This document shows positions 14,486 to 22,789 of a stretch of DNA of 64,000 bases, piece by piece. The notes below the pieces were generated by a model. It ran no database searches. It had not been told where the DNA came from and worked only from the letters and a program-made list of their open reading frames with translations. Position 1 is the stretch's first letter. The number at the start of each line of letters is the position of its first letter. The stretch lies in assembly GCA_963792075.1 (NCBI GenBank), contig CAWBUW010000012.1:868001-932000 (forward strand), given 5' to 3'. A program made the translations under genes and the position numbers. The stretch is from CAWBUW01 sp963792075 (GTDB lineage Bacteria > Chloroflexota > Anaerolineae > Anaerolineales > UBA4823).

Positions 14486-17400
14486 GTGAAAGACACTCTA
14501 CACGTCATCTCCCACACCCACTGGGACCGCGAATGGTACCTGACCTTCCAGCAGTTCCGCCTCAAGCTCGTCCACCTGGTGGATGTTTTGCTGGAGACTC
14601 TGGAAAAAGACCCCTCCTTCGCGCATTTCATGCTCGACGGGCAGACCATCGTCCTCGACGACTATCTGCACATGCGCCCTGAAAAAGAAGCCGTCCTGCG
14701 CCAGCACGTGCAGAGCGGCCGCCTCCTGATTGGCCCCTGGCATATCCTGCCCGATATGTTCCTGGTCGGCCCGGAAGCCCACATCCGTAATCTCCTCCAG
14801 GGCGCGCGCACGGCCCGCCGCTTTGGCCCCACAATGCAGGTTGGTTACATCCCTGATAGCTTCGGCCATGCCGGGCAGGTTCCCCAGATCTTGCGCGGCT
14901 TCGGCATCCGGACGGCCGCCCTGTGGCGCGGGGTGAGTGACATGCCGTGTGAGCTCTGGTGGCAGGCCCCCGATGGCTCGCGGGTGCTGCTGGCTTTCCT
15001 GCGCGAAAGCTACAGCAACGGCGCCAGCCTGCCGGCCGGCGACCTCGCCCAGTTCACGGCCCAGCTTGCCCAGGTGCGCGCTGCCCTGGCCCCCCACTCC
15101 GCCGCCCATGACCTGCTGGTCATGTACGGCACCGACCACATGGAGCCCTCGCCGCTCGCCCCGGCAGCCATCGGCTATGCCAACACCCACCTGGCGGAAG
15201 CCCGCGTGCTCCATTCCACCCTCCCGGCGTACTTCCAGGCGCTCTCCGGACAGCTTGCCGAGAAGGAGCTGCCGGTCGTGGTTGGCGAGCTGCGGGCTTG
15301 CAGCCGCTCGCAGCTCCTGCCCGGCGTACTCTCCACGCGGATGTGGATCAAGCAGCGCAATGCGGCCTGCGAGACCCTGCTGGAAAAGTGGGTAGAGCCA
15401 TACAGCGTTTTTGCGGCGCTGTATGGCTCTACCCCTGGGATGGACCCCGCGCCGCTCATCCGCCAGGCCTGGCGCCTGCTGATGGAAAACCACCCGCACG
15501 ATTCGATTTGCGGTTGTTCGATTGACCAGGTGGCCCTCGAAATGGGTGCGCGCTTCGACCAGGTCGAGCAGATCGGCGAGGAGCTGGCCCGCCAGAGCCT
15601 GTCCTCCCTGGCCGGGCAGGTGGACACGCGCGCTTCCGGGGCGCTGTCGGCGGTGGTGGTGTTCAACCCCTCCTCTGCCGCGCGGCGCGACCTCGTCCAG
15701 GCCGAGCTGGCCCTCCCCGGAGAGTCGCCTGCCTTTGAGTTGGTCGCCGCGGAAGGGTCGCTGGTCCCGTATGAGCTTGTAGACAGCGCTGCCGGAGAGT
15801 TTGCCAACCTCCTGATCGAAAAAGGCGGCCTGCGCGAGATATTCGGCTATATTCACGAGGGGCGCGTGGCTGGTATGTCCATCGTGCAAGTCCGCGTGGG
15901 GCCGCGTGCGCCTACCGTCAGCGTCGAAGCCGTGGTCTCCGAACACGACCGGCCGGACCTGGCCGCCTGGAAGCAGGCCGAGCAGGCGATTGCTGCTTTC
16001 GAAGCCGATCCCGGCGTCACCCATTTCCACATCCGGGCGCGCAAGCCGCGCGCGGCGCGCCTGCGTTTTGTGACCCCCGAAATCCCTGCCCACGGCTGGG
16101 GCGTGGTCTGGGCGCGCCCGGCCGATGCCCCCCCTCCAGGTGCGCCCCCGGCCGCGCTCAGTCCACTGGTGCGCTGGCTGCTTTCGCTGGCCGCGCGCCT
16201 GCAAAGCCCTGTCCCCCGTAATGAGAAATCTGGGGATTTGCAAGCAGTAAAACTGCCTGCAAATCCCCAGACCCCAAATTGGATAAGAGCGCTGGCGCAG
16301 CGGGCGATGCGCCTCGGCCGCCGGCTGCTGGAACGCCTGTCGCCGGGAGACGAGCGCAAGCCGCCCTTCGTCATCGAGAATGAGTTCTTCCGGGTGGAAG
16401 CCAGCCCGCAGGACGGGACTCTGGCCGTCGCCGACAAAACCACCGGGGCCGTGTACACCGGCCTGAACCGTTTCGTGGACGGCAGCGACGCCGGGGACGA
16501 GTACAACTATTCCCCGCCCGTCCAGGATACCCTGGTCACCGCCCGGCTCGTCTCGCTGCAGGTGTTCCGCGGCGGGCTCGCCCCGGCCCTGGAGATCGGC
16601 TACCGCCTGCGCGTCCCGGCCCGCCTCGCCGCCGGACGGGCCAGCCGGGACGCTGAGCAGGTCGAGATCCCCATCACCAGCCGCGTGACCCTGGCCTCGG
16701 GCGTGGCGCGCCTGGACTTCCGGACTGAGGTCGAAAACCGGGCCGCCGACCACCGCCTGCGGGTGCATTTCCCTGCCCCGCTCGCCGCTGCAGAGGCTGA
16801 TTATGACGGCCATTTCGAGGTGGTGCGCCGCCGCCTGGGCGTGCCTGAGAAAGGTCCCGGCTGGGTGGAGGACCCCCGCCCCGAGACGCACCAGCGCGCC
16901 TTCACGGATGTGTCGAACGGGCAGGTTGGCCTGATGGTCGCCAACCGCGGCCTGCCGGAAGTCGAGGTGCGGCCCACTCCCACCGGCGCCGAGATCGCCC
17001 TGACCCTGCTGCGCTGCGTGGGCTGGCTCTCACGCGACGATCTGCCGGTGCGGCGCGGGCACGCCGGGCCGGGGATCGAGACTCCTTCGGCGCAAATGCC
17101 GGGGCGCTGGGCCTTTGAGTACGCCGTGATCCCGCATCCCGGCGCCTGGCAGGCGGCCTATGCCCAGGCGTACGCCTTCGCTGCGCCTCTGCGCGCTGTC
17201 CCAACCAACCTGCACGCGGGGGATCTCCCCTCCCGCGGCAGCTTCATCGCCCATTCCCCGGCTGAATTTGTGCTCAGCGCCGTCAAGGAAGCCGAAGATG
17301 GGCGCGGCTGGCTGGCGCGTGGGGTTAACCTCGCCTCCAGCCCGGTGGAGGTCATCCTGCGGCCCTGTCGGCCTTTCGCCAGCGCCGCCCGCGCCAACCT

Positions 17401-17500
17401 GGCCGAAGAGCCGCTCACCCCACTCGCCGTGGGGGAGGATGGGACGCTGCATTTCCAGGCCGGCGGGCATGAAGTGGTTACGCTGCGGTTTTTACTGTAA
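14486..17500 (+). CDS. GH38 alpha-mannosidase
   Basis: 1004 aa, typical length. The N-terminal catalytic domain starts at once with HTHWDREW (H12, D14 metal ligands); D124 in GYIPDSFGHAGQ is the expected nucleophile, D217 in YGTDHMEPS the probable acid/base, and NHPHDSICGC (335-344) holds the last metal His. It cuts alpha-mannosides from glycans or glycolipids; no signal peptide is seen. GTG 14486 has only a weak ribosome site, and it follows a hairpin repeat. A linker of about 60 residues near 570-630 has no match in the second GH38 of this window; a family D hairpin is encoded in frame inside it. The 3' end overlaps the convergent gene by 9 nt. Co-directional with the flippase, so maybe one transcript. 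Confidence 0.93.
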   Translation: MKDTLHVISHTHWDREWYLTFQQFRLKLVHLVDVLLETLEKDPSFAHFMLDGQTIVLDDYLHMRPEKEAVLRQHVQSGRLLIGPWHILPDMFLVGPEAHIRNLLQGARTARRFGPTMQVGYIPDSFGHAGQVPQILRGFGIRTAALWRGVSDMPCELWWQAPDGSRVLLAFLRESYSNGASLPAGDLAQFTAQLAQVRAALAPHSAAHDLLVMYGTDHMEPSPLAPAAIGYANTHLAEARVLHSTLPAYFQALSGQLAEKELPVVVGELRACSRSQLLPGVLSTRMWIKQRNAACETLLEKWVEPYSVFAALYGSTPGMDPAPLIRQAWRLLMENHPHDSICGCSIDQVALEMGARFDQVEQIGEELARQSLSSLAGQVDTRASGALSAVVVFNPSSAARRDLVQAELALPGESPAFELVAAEGSLVPYELVDSAAGEFANLLIEKGGLREIFGYIHEGRVAGMSIVQVRVGPRAPTVSVEAVVSEHDRPDLAAWKQAEQAIAAFEADPGVTHFHIRARKPRAARLRFVTPEIPAHGWGVVWARPADAPPPGAPPAALSPLVRWLLSLAARLQSPVPRNEKSGDLQAVKLPANPQTPNWIRALAQRAMRLGRRLLERLSPGDERKPPFVIENEFFRVEASPQDGTLAVADKTTGAVYTGLNRFVDGSDAGDEYNYSPPVQDTLVTARLVSLQVFRGGLAPALEIGYRLRVPARLAAGRASRDAEQVEIPITSRVTLASGVARLDFRTEVENRAADHRLRVHFPAPLAAAEADYDGHFEVVRRRLGVPEKGPGWVEDPRPETHQRAFTDVSNGQVGLMVANRGLPEVEVRPTPTGAEIALTLLRCVGWLSRDDLPVRRGHAGPGIETPSAQMPGRWAFEYAVIPHPGAWQAAYAQAYAFAAPLRAVPTNLHAGDLPSRGSFIAHSPAEFVLSAVKEAEDGRGWLARGVNLASSPVEVILRPCRPFASAARANLAEEPLTPLAVGEDGTLHFQAGGHEVVTLRFLL
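15390..15434. repeat. 18-bp perfect inverted repeat inside the GH38 catalytic domain
   Basis: GGGTAGAGCCATACAGCG (15390-15407) pairs exactly with 15417-15434 across 9 nt. It encodes the conserved WVEPYSVFAALYGSTPG region, where the paralogue has YAEPLAVFAGLLGAAYP. It has no repeat flanks, so it differs from the mobile hairpins and may have arisen by local template switching. Confidence 0.8.
16226..16275. repeat. Family D hairpin inserted in frame within the GH38 gene
   Basis: The stem 16229-16248/16252-16271 is 20 bp with one mismatch and a 3-nt loop. The flanks GAAATCTGGGG and CCCCAGACCCCAAA match those of the hairpin at 14422-14473. It encodes about 15 residues (KSGDLQAVKLPANPQTPN) in an open frame. 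The paralogous GH38 has no such segment. Confidence 0.88.
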
Positions 17501-18025
17501 TTGGCCTAGACGCAGGCTGGTGGGTCCTTTACCGCCGTTGAAGATCCAGTTGAGCTCCAGCCTGGCTTCGCTGAGCAGACTCTGCAGCTCGGGCTCGTCA
17601 CGCCCAGGTAAGCCGGCGATATCTTTTAACTGGGCGTCGAATTCGCGCACTTTTTGCTGCGCCTCTGCCAGCGGCACTTTTCCGGCGAGCATCGCTTTCG
17701 CCAGGGCAAAGACCTCTGCGCTGAACTGGCGGATAACCTCAGCCGTGCTGGGAGGCTGGCCGGATCCGGCCGCGGCCTTGTTGGCAGAAAATTCCAGGAA
17801 GCTGAGGTCCGGTTCAGCCTGGCGCAGCAGTTCCTGCAGCAGGCGGCGCTGCTTCTCGGGGACTGCTTCCAGTTGTCCCTTGAACGCATTCACCTTTTCG
17901 GCAAGCTGCCTGGCAGCGGCATAGCGCGCCTGCGGGTCACCCACCTGGTCTAATTCATCCCCTGCCAGGCCGTGTATTTCATCTTTGAGCCGGATGATTT
18001 CTTGGGCAAGATTATTGGCTTCCAT
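17492..18025 (-). CDS. Helical protein of unknown function
   Basis: 177 aa, no signal peptide or membrane helix. It is nearly all charged amphipathic helix (EIIRLKDEIHGLAGDELDQV, LAEKVNAFKGQLEAVPEKQ, ARLELNWIFNGG), suggesting a small helical bundle. The ATG has a GAAGG ribosome site. It lies 11 bp after the putative protease gene and is co-transcribed with it, so it may be that protein's chaperone or inhibitor; this is inferred from position only. It is not recognised. Its stop overlaps the convergent GH38 gene. Confidence 0.72.
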   Translation of the reverse strand: MEANNLAQEIIRLKDEIHGLAGDELDQVGDPQARYAAARQLAEKVNAFKGQLEAVPEKQRRLLQELLRQAEPDLSFLEFSANKAAAGSGQPPSTAEVIRQFSAEVFALAKAMLAGKVPLAEAQQKVREFDAQLKDIAGLPGRDEPELQSLLSEARLELNWIFNGGKGPTSLRLGQLQ

Positions 18026-18036
18026 AAGTCATCCCT

Positions 18037-19563
18037 TCACGCATAAGCTTCGCCCCCTTCTGGGGTTGGAACTGGGGTTTCGCCGGCCGGTTCTCCCGAT
18101 TCTGGAGTTCCAGGCATACCCAGCATGGATCGCAGCATGGCGCGAGTAAAGAAATCCATCTCCTCCATCTCGTCGCTCAGCTCGATCTGGAGCATGAGCT
18201 TTTCGAAATCACCCATAGTGCTGATGATGCGCCCGATCCGCGTCAGGTCGGGAGGCGAGAATATGGGCCACAACAGCACCTCAATTAAGGCGAGCTTGGT
18301 CTCGAAACTGACCGGCTGCAGGAGGCGTACGGCGGCGTCATACCCGGCCTGGGTATCGGCGTTCAGGGTAGCCTTGAGCGCAGGGAAAGTGCCTGCGCCC
18401 ATCACTGCTTCGTAAGTGTTGACGAGGGTATTCGGATCGTTGAAATAGGCGTTGACCAGGTTGTCATCGCCAATCACGCCCGCCAGGGCTTCCACGACGC
18501 GCTGCTCCTCAATGTAGGTGCTTTCCGATCCGGTTACTGACTGGCCCGTGGCTTGCACAGCGCGCACCGCCAGGCGCTGGGTGATGCCTTCGTTGATCGT
18601 CCGCCCGACCATGGTCAAGAAACCCGGCGCGGTATTGACGTGCAGCATCTCGTGCACCGTGGCGGTCGGATCGGTCTGGGTGGCATCGATCCAGATCGAG
18701 CCATTATAGGCAAAGGCATTGGTACGGAAACCGCCCACAGCGTCATCGGCTGCCAGGTCACCGTAATCCCAGAGTATGCCGGTGCGGCGGTTAATCACCC
18801 CACCTTCTCGGGAGACGCGGTCATATTCGCGGTACAACGCGGTGCGGTCTGGAACAACGTTGATCGTCCCGGTGATCATTGGCCGTCCGGCTACGCTGCC
18901 GTAAGAAGTCTGCAAAGCGTTTTGTGCGTAAGCAGTTTGCAGGGTGGGTAGGCCCAACGCGGTGGGGGCCGCGGCTGCGCCTCCCGCAGGTGTGGTACCG
19001 GGAGCGGCAGCTGGGCCGGCCGGCGCCGCTTCTGGCCCGGCAGGAGCCGCGCCAGGTCCTGCTGGTGCTGCGCCTGGGCCCGCCGGTGCAGCAGCGGGCC
19101 CGGCCGGAGTTTCACCAGGAGTTCCGCCTGGGCCTCCTCCTGTGATTGCCGTGGGGCCTGCCGCGCCGCCTCCTTCCACGTCGGTACCCGCCGGGGCAGG
19201 CGCAGGGCCGCCCTCGCCGCCCCCCGCGGGCGCTGTGGCAGTGCCGCCCAGCAGGGATGCACCGGGTGGGTGACGTTGGACCAAGGTGGTAGGATCCGTA
19301 TTGAGACGTTGGACCGCGCGCGCCGCGAAGGCATTCCCGGTAAGCTTCTGGGCAGAGGCCAGGTTCTTACGGGCGAGCTGCTCGCTCGGCATATTCTGGA
19401 GTGAGTTGGAGAGACGGTCTTCGGCGGGAGTGGATACGCCGGCAGCCGCCAACAGTTCTTCTTCAGTTAGAAAAAGCGGATTTTCTTGCGGCGTCGGAGT
19501 TGGCGGTTTTGGCTTTGCAGCCTCTTTTGTCGAGTGAGAGGTTAACTCGTGCGATTTACCCAC
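18037..19563 (-). CDS. Putative HExxH metalloprotease with Ala/Pro/Gly linker, eCIS-effector-like N-terminus
   Basis: 508 aa from GTG 19563, placed 4 bases after AAGGAGG; a TTG at 19584 is an alternative. Residues about 1-110 are polar and contain LTGNAFAARAVQRLNTDPTT, which resembles the 'GNxAVQRLxQR' segment seen at the head of many proteins associated with extracellular contractile injection systems. Then follows a low-complexity linker of PAGPGAA-type units (about 115-220). The C-terminal domain (about 230-480) holds TVHEMLHVNT followed by NEGITQRLA about 20 residues later, the HExxH...E arrangement of gluzincin zinc peptidases. No signal peptide. No injection-system structural genes occur in the window. 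The protease call rests on the motif only. Confidence 0.62.
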   Translation of the reverse strand: MGKSHELTSHSTKEAAKPKPPTPTPQENPLFLTEEELLAAAGVSTPAEDRLSNSLQNMPSEQLARKNLASAQKLTGNAFAARAVQRLNTDPTTLVQRHPPGASLLGGTATAPAGGGEGGPAPAPAGTDVEGGGAAGPTAITGGGPGGTPGETPAGPAAAPAGPGAAPAGPGAAPAGPEAAPAGPAAAPGTTPAGGAAAAPTALGLPTLQTAYAQNALQTSYGSVAGRPMITGTINVVPDRTALYREYDRVSREGGVINRRTGILWDYGDLAADDAVGGFRTNAFAYNGSIWIDATQTDPTATVHEMLHVNTAPGFLTMVGRTINEGITQRLAVRAVQATGQSVTGSESTYIEEQRVVEALAGVIGDDNLVNAYFNDPNTLVNTYEAVMGAGTFPALKATLNADTQAGYDAAVRLLQPVSFETKLALIEVLLWPIFSPPDLTRIGRIISTMGDFEKLMLQIELSDEMEEMDFFTRAMLRSMLGMPGTPESGEPAGETPVPTPEGGEAYA

Positions 19564-19692
19564 AAACCCTCCTTGATGCGCCAATTGGGAGGTTGGTAGT
19601 GGTTTGGCTGGTTTTGCCTGCCCGAACCACTACAGCCGATATTATTATAGCAATTATATCCCGAATATTATCTTAGAACTTAACCAGGGGGG

Positions 19693-19737
19693 TTGGGGGG
19701 TGAAATGTGGGGCTTTGCCCCACATTTCACCCCCCAA
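19693..19737. repeat. Hairpin repeat, 21-bp perfect stem
   Basis: The left arm 19693-19713 and right arm 19717-19737 are fully complementary with TTT loop (GGGGC-TTT-GCCCC core). It lies between the 3' end of the SDR gene and the 5' region of the putative protease gene, both on the minus strand. A C/G-rich flank CCCCCTCTGGTGGAGGG follows, as in other repeats here. No T run. Confidence 0.82.
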
Positions 19738-19790
19738 TTCCCCCTCTGGTGGAGGGCAATCGCCGGGCAGCGAAGCTGCATGCGATTACC

Positions 19791-20606
19791 CTAGAACGCA
19801 ACCTTGAACATTTGCCTGGCGACAAGATCCCAGACCCAATCTCTCAAATGTAAAACCAGCCTGCCTGAGAAAGTAACTCCGGCCAGGTAGCGCGCTTTTG
19901 GCCTGGGAGCCTCCATCGCCTGCTGGATCACCTTCGAAACAGCTTCCGGCCCGGGCTCATGTTTGCGCATGGCCTCCGAAAACGATTGGTGTTTCTGGTA
20001 GAAAGGCTGGTAGGGCGAGGCCAGGTTAGCCAGGATTTCCTGGGCGTGCGCCTGCACCGTCTGATCGAAGTTGGTTTTGATCGCTCCCGGCTCGACCAGT
20101 ATGACCCAGATTCCAAACGGCCTCAGCTCCAGGCGCAGCGCATCACTCAAACCTTCCAAAGCGAACTTCGATGCGGAGTAGGTGCCGTTCACCGGCGTGG
20201 ACATCTTCCCGGCGATCGAGCTGATGTTGATGATCCGCCCTCCTTTCTGCTGCCGCATCTGCGGTGTGACGGCCCGGACCATGCGCTGGACGCCAAAAAC
20301 GTTGACGTCAAACATCTGCCGGACCTGGTCATCGGAGAGCTCCTCGATGGCGCCGCATTGGGAATACCCGGCGTTGTTGACCAGCACGTCGATGCGGCCA
20401 AAACGCTGGAGGACAGAGTCCACTGCCTGGCGGACCGAATCTGGCTGGGTGACGTCCAGCGGCAGCTTCAGAGCCACATCGAGCCCTGCCAGGCTCTCTG
20501 CCTTTCTGGCGGTCGCTACGACGGTGTATCCCGCTTGAGCCAGGCGCTGCGCCAGGTCACGCCCGATACCGGTAGAACAACCTGTAATCAAAACGACTTC
20601 AGACAT
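19791..20606 (-). CDS. Short-chain dehydrogenase/reductase (classical SDR)
   Basis: 271 aa. Cofactor motif TGCSTGIG near residue 8, NNAG near 81, catalytic Ser in INISSIAG and Tyr/Lys in TYSASKFAL. ATARKAES after beta-2, with Arg, suggests NADP(H) preference. A classical SDR of the type annotated as oxidoreductase/short-chain ketoreductase; the substrate is not evident. AAGGAAC precedes ATG 20606. It is co-directional with the ABC operon upstream but separated by about 185 bp, so its own promoter is likely. Confidence 0.92.
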   Translation of the reverse strand: MSEVVLITGCSTGIGRDLAQRLAQAGYTVVATARKAESLAGLDVALKLPLDVTQPDSVRQAVDSVLQRFGRIDVLVNNAGYSQCGAIEELSDDQVRQMFDVNVFGVQRMVRAVTPQMRQQKGGRIINISSIAGKMSTPVNGTYSASKFALEGLSDALRLELRPFGIWVILVEPGAIKTNFDQTVQAHAQEILANLASPYQPFYQKHQSFSEAMRKHEPGPEAVSKVIQQAMEAPRPKARYLAGVTFSGRLVLHLRDWVWDLVARQMFKVAF

Positions 20607-20790
20607 TTTTCAGTTCCTTTTTTCTTTTATTATTCCTTGATCTCGTACATAAATATACGGCTTTACACACCAAATGTCACTGTACCAAGGTGGCGTCTTT
20701 TGCCAGGGATAAACAAGAGCAGGTATACCAAAGTACACCTGCCCTTCAAAATAACCCCCAAATCAGATTAAGCGCGTGGCGCGGAGCCGC

Positions 20791-21708
20791 TTATTTGATC
20801 GCCCCGGCAGTCAGGCCGCGGATGTAATACCGCTGAAGGAAGACGAACGCAATAATCACTGGGATCACCGTAAACAACGAACCGGCCATACGCACGTTCC
20901 ATTGTATGACCGTCTGCAAGTCAAGGAAGCGGAGTTGGAGCGGTAGGGTAAACCATTCATGATTGTTCAGGATAACTGAAGGGAATACGTACGCGTTCCA
21001 GGTGCTGATGAAATTCATAATGCCCACGGTAGCAATGACCGGCATAGACAGAGGGAAGTAGATATAGTAATACACGCCCCAATCGTTGCACCCATCCATG
21101 AGCGCCGCGTCTCGCAAATCATCTGGCAGAGAGCTGAAATAACTGCGGAAGAGAAAGATGGCAAACGGGCCGCCGCCGTTGATCATGGGGATAATCAGGC
21201 CCAGGTAAGTGGCAAACTTACTTACGTCCCGGCCAATTAGGCCAAAGGCCTTCAACTCCTGTACCAACGGGATCAGAATGGTCACTTGAGGAACGACCAT
21301 CAAGCCTAAGAAGAAGAGGTAAAGGAATTCCTTGCCCCGGAACCTGGTCATGGCAAATCCGTAACCGGCCAGCGAGTAGATCAGAATAACCCCTGCTACC
21401 ACCGCAACAGAAATCACCAGGCTGTTTTGGAAATATTGCCAAAAGTTCAATTTATTCCAAACTTCGGCGAGGGTTTCCAGGTGTACTTCTTTTGGAATTA
21501 GCGAAGTGCTCGTCAGCACCTCCACGTTGCTCTTCAGGGCGGAGGAAATCATCCAGAGAAACGGATATATGGAGATGAACAGGTAGGCCAACAGGCAAAG
21601 GTAGGAAATCAATAACGAGACATATTTACCCAGTTTTTTTAACGCCAGCTCGTTTTGGAAAACCGGCCTGTTCGGTGAAACTCCAGGGAGCGTGGGAGCA
21701 CTACTCAT
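20791..21708 (-). CDS. CUT1-type sugar ABC transporter permease (MalG-like)
   Basis: 305 aa. Six membrane helices, the first near 30-52. The EAA loop, contact site for the ATPase, is visible as DDLRDAALMDGCNDWGVYYYIYFPLSMP. ATG 21708 overlaps the upstream permease stop (ATGA) and follows GGAGGG. With its partner it imports a sugar or oligosaccharide. No ATPase gene is in the locus, as is common for CUT1 systems using a shared MsmK-like ATPase. Neighbouring GH38 enzyme suggests a mannose-containing glycan. Confidence 0.93.
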   Translation of the reverse strand: MSSAPTLPGVSPNRPVFQNELALKKLGKYVSLLISYLCLLAYLFISIYPFLWMISSALKSNVEVLTSTSLIPKEVHLETLAEVWNKLNFWQYFQNSLVISVAVVAGVILIYSLAGYGFAMTRFRGKEFLYLFFLGLMVVPQVTILIPLVQELKAFGLIGRDVSKFATYLGLIIPMINGGGPFAIFLFRSYFSSLPDDLRDAALMDGCNDWGVYYYIYFPLSMPVIATVGIMNFISTWNAYVFPSVILNNHEWFTLPLQLRFLDLQTVIQWNVRMAGSLFTVIPVIIAFVFLQRYYIRGLTAGAIK

Positions 21709-22700
21709 TTTCCCTCCGTATTTGGGCGGAAAAGCCGCAGGTTTACGAGCGAGAATAAAAAGACCAACAGGAAGAGGCCCCATCCCATCGCCGATGCAAT
21801 TCCCAATTGGAGGTCGTTACCGAAGCCGAAACTGAAGATGCGCAAGCCCACCACCTGGGTGTGGTTGGCCGGCCCGCCTTTCGTCATCAAGAGCGGCATT
21901 TCAAACCCCTGCATGGCAGAATTGATCGCTAAGATCAGGATAATCACCGTGACAGGGCGCAAGAGCGGCCAGGTGATGGACCATAACATGTGCCAGCCAT
22001 TGGCGCCGTCCATGATAGCCGCCTCATAAAGCTCCTGGTCGATCGTCTGCAAGCCGGCCAGGTAGAGGATAATGGCTGAGGGGGCTGTACCCCATACCAT
22101 GACGATCATCAAGGCCGGTAGGGCGGTGTTCGCTCCGCCCAGCCAGCCATGCTTGGCCGCCAAAAAACCCAATCCGATGGTATTCAGGATCGCATTTAAC
22201 GGACCGTCAGAGAGAAAAATGGACGACCAGGTAAAGTAGACGGCGATCCCCGCAGTGACCATGGGAAGCATCATAAAAGTACGGAAAATGGATGTCCCGC
22301 GCACGGTGCGGTTCAGGGCAATGGCTACCAGCAGGCCGATCAGGATCGTCGCGGCAGGCACGAAGATAGCAATCAGGGCATTGTTTTTCATTGCCAGCCA
22401 AAACAGCTTGGACACCCCCATATCCCGGTAGAGGAAATCCTGGTAGTTCCTGAGGCCCCAGAATGCGCAGCCCGGCGACTCACAGGCCGGGGGGAACAGG
22501 GAAAACTTGGATAAACCATTCCAGCGAAAAAAACTGAGCGCCAATGAGTAGACAACCGTATACAGGCCAAATACCACGAAGATCAGCACGGCCGGGAAAA
22601 CAAAAAGGAAGCCACGGTTATCCCGTAGCTGCTGCATGAAGGGCCGGTGGGGCTTGTTCGCGTTTAGGTGGGGGCTCAGGGGGGTCAGGGAATTTGCCAT
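21705..22700 (-). CDS. CUT1-type sugar ABC transporter permease (MalF-like)
   Basis: 331 aa. N-terminal helix GFLFVFPAVLIFVVFGLY is typical; the EAA loop reads DQELYEAAIMDGANGWHMLWSITWPLLRP. ATG 22700 has GGGAGA upstream; a longer reading would run back through the hairpin between this gene and the binding-protein gene. It overlaps the next permease by 4 nt, so both subunits are made in equal amounts. Confidence 0.93.
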   Translation of the reverse strand: MANSLTPLSPHLNANKPHRPFMQQLRDNRGFLFVFPAVLIFVVFGLYTVVYSLALSFFRWNGLSKFSLFPPACESPGCAFWGLRNYQDFLYRDMGVSKLFWLAMKNNALIAIFVPAATILIGLLVAIALNRTVRGTSIFRTFMMLPMVTAGIAVYFTWSSIFLSDGPLNAILNTIGLGFLAAKHGWLGGANTALPALMIVMVWGTAPSAIILYLAGLQTIDQELYEAAIMDGANGWHMLWSITWPLLRPVTVIILILAINSAMQGFEMPLLMTKGGPANHTQVVGLRIFSFGFGNDLQLGIASAMGWGLFLLVFLFSLVNLRLFRPNTEGK

Positions 22701-22721
22701 GAGGTATCTCCCTATGGTTTG

Positions 22722-22756
22722 CCTTGCATGGCCAGTATAACACCGGCCATGCAAGG
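22722..22756 (-). promoter_or_regulatory. Intercistronic mRNA hairpin between binding protein and permease genes
   Basis: CCTTGCATGGCC pairs perfectly with GGCCATGCAAGG (12 bp, 11-nt loop). Located just after the binding-protein gene and before the permease ribosome site. Such hairpins commonly stabilise the upstream mRNA so that more binding protein than permease is made. There is no T run, so full termination is unlikely. Confidence 0.6.
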
Positions 22757-22789
22757 GGGGTAGTTCTGGTTTATGTACTGGACGATAGG

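Noticed and set aside
11548..17470. Very long antisense open frames opposite the flippase and GH38 genes (up to about 800 codons)
   Set aside because: They mirror high-GC codon usage of the sense genes, have no conserved motifs or ribosome sites, and the sense proteins show clear family signatures.
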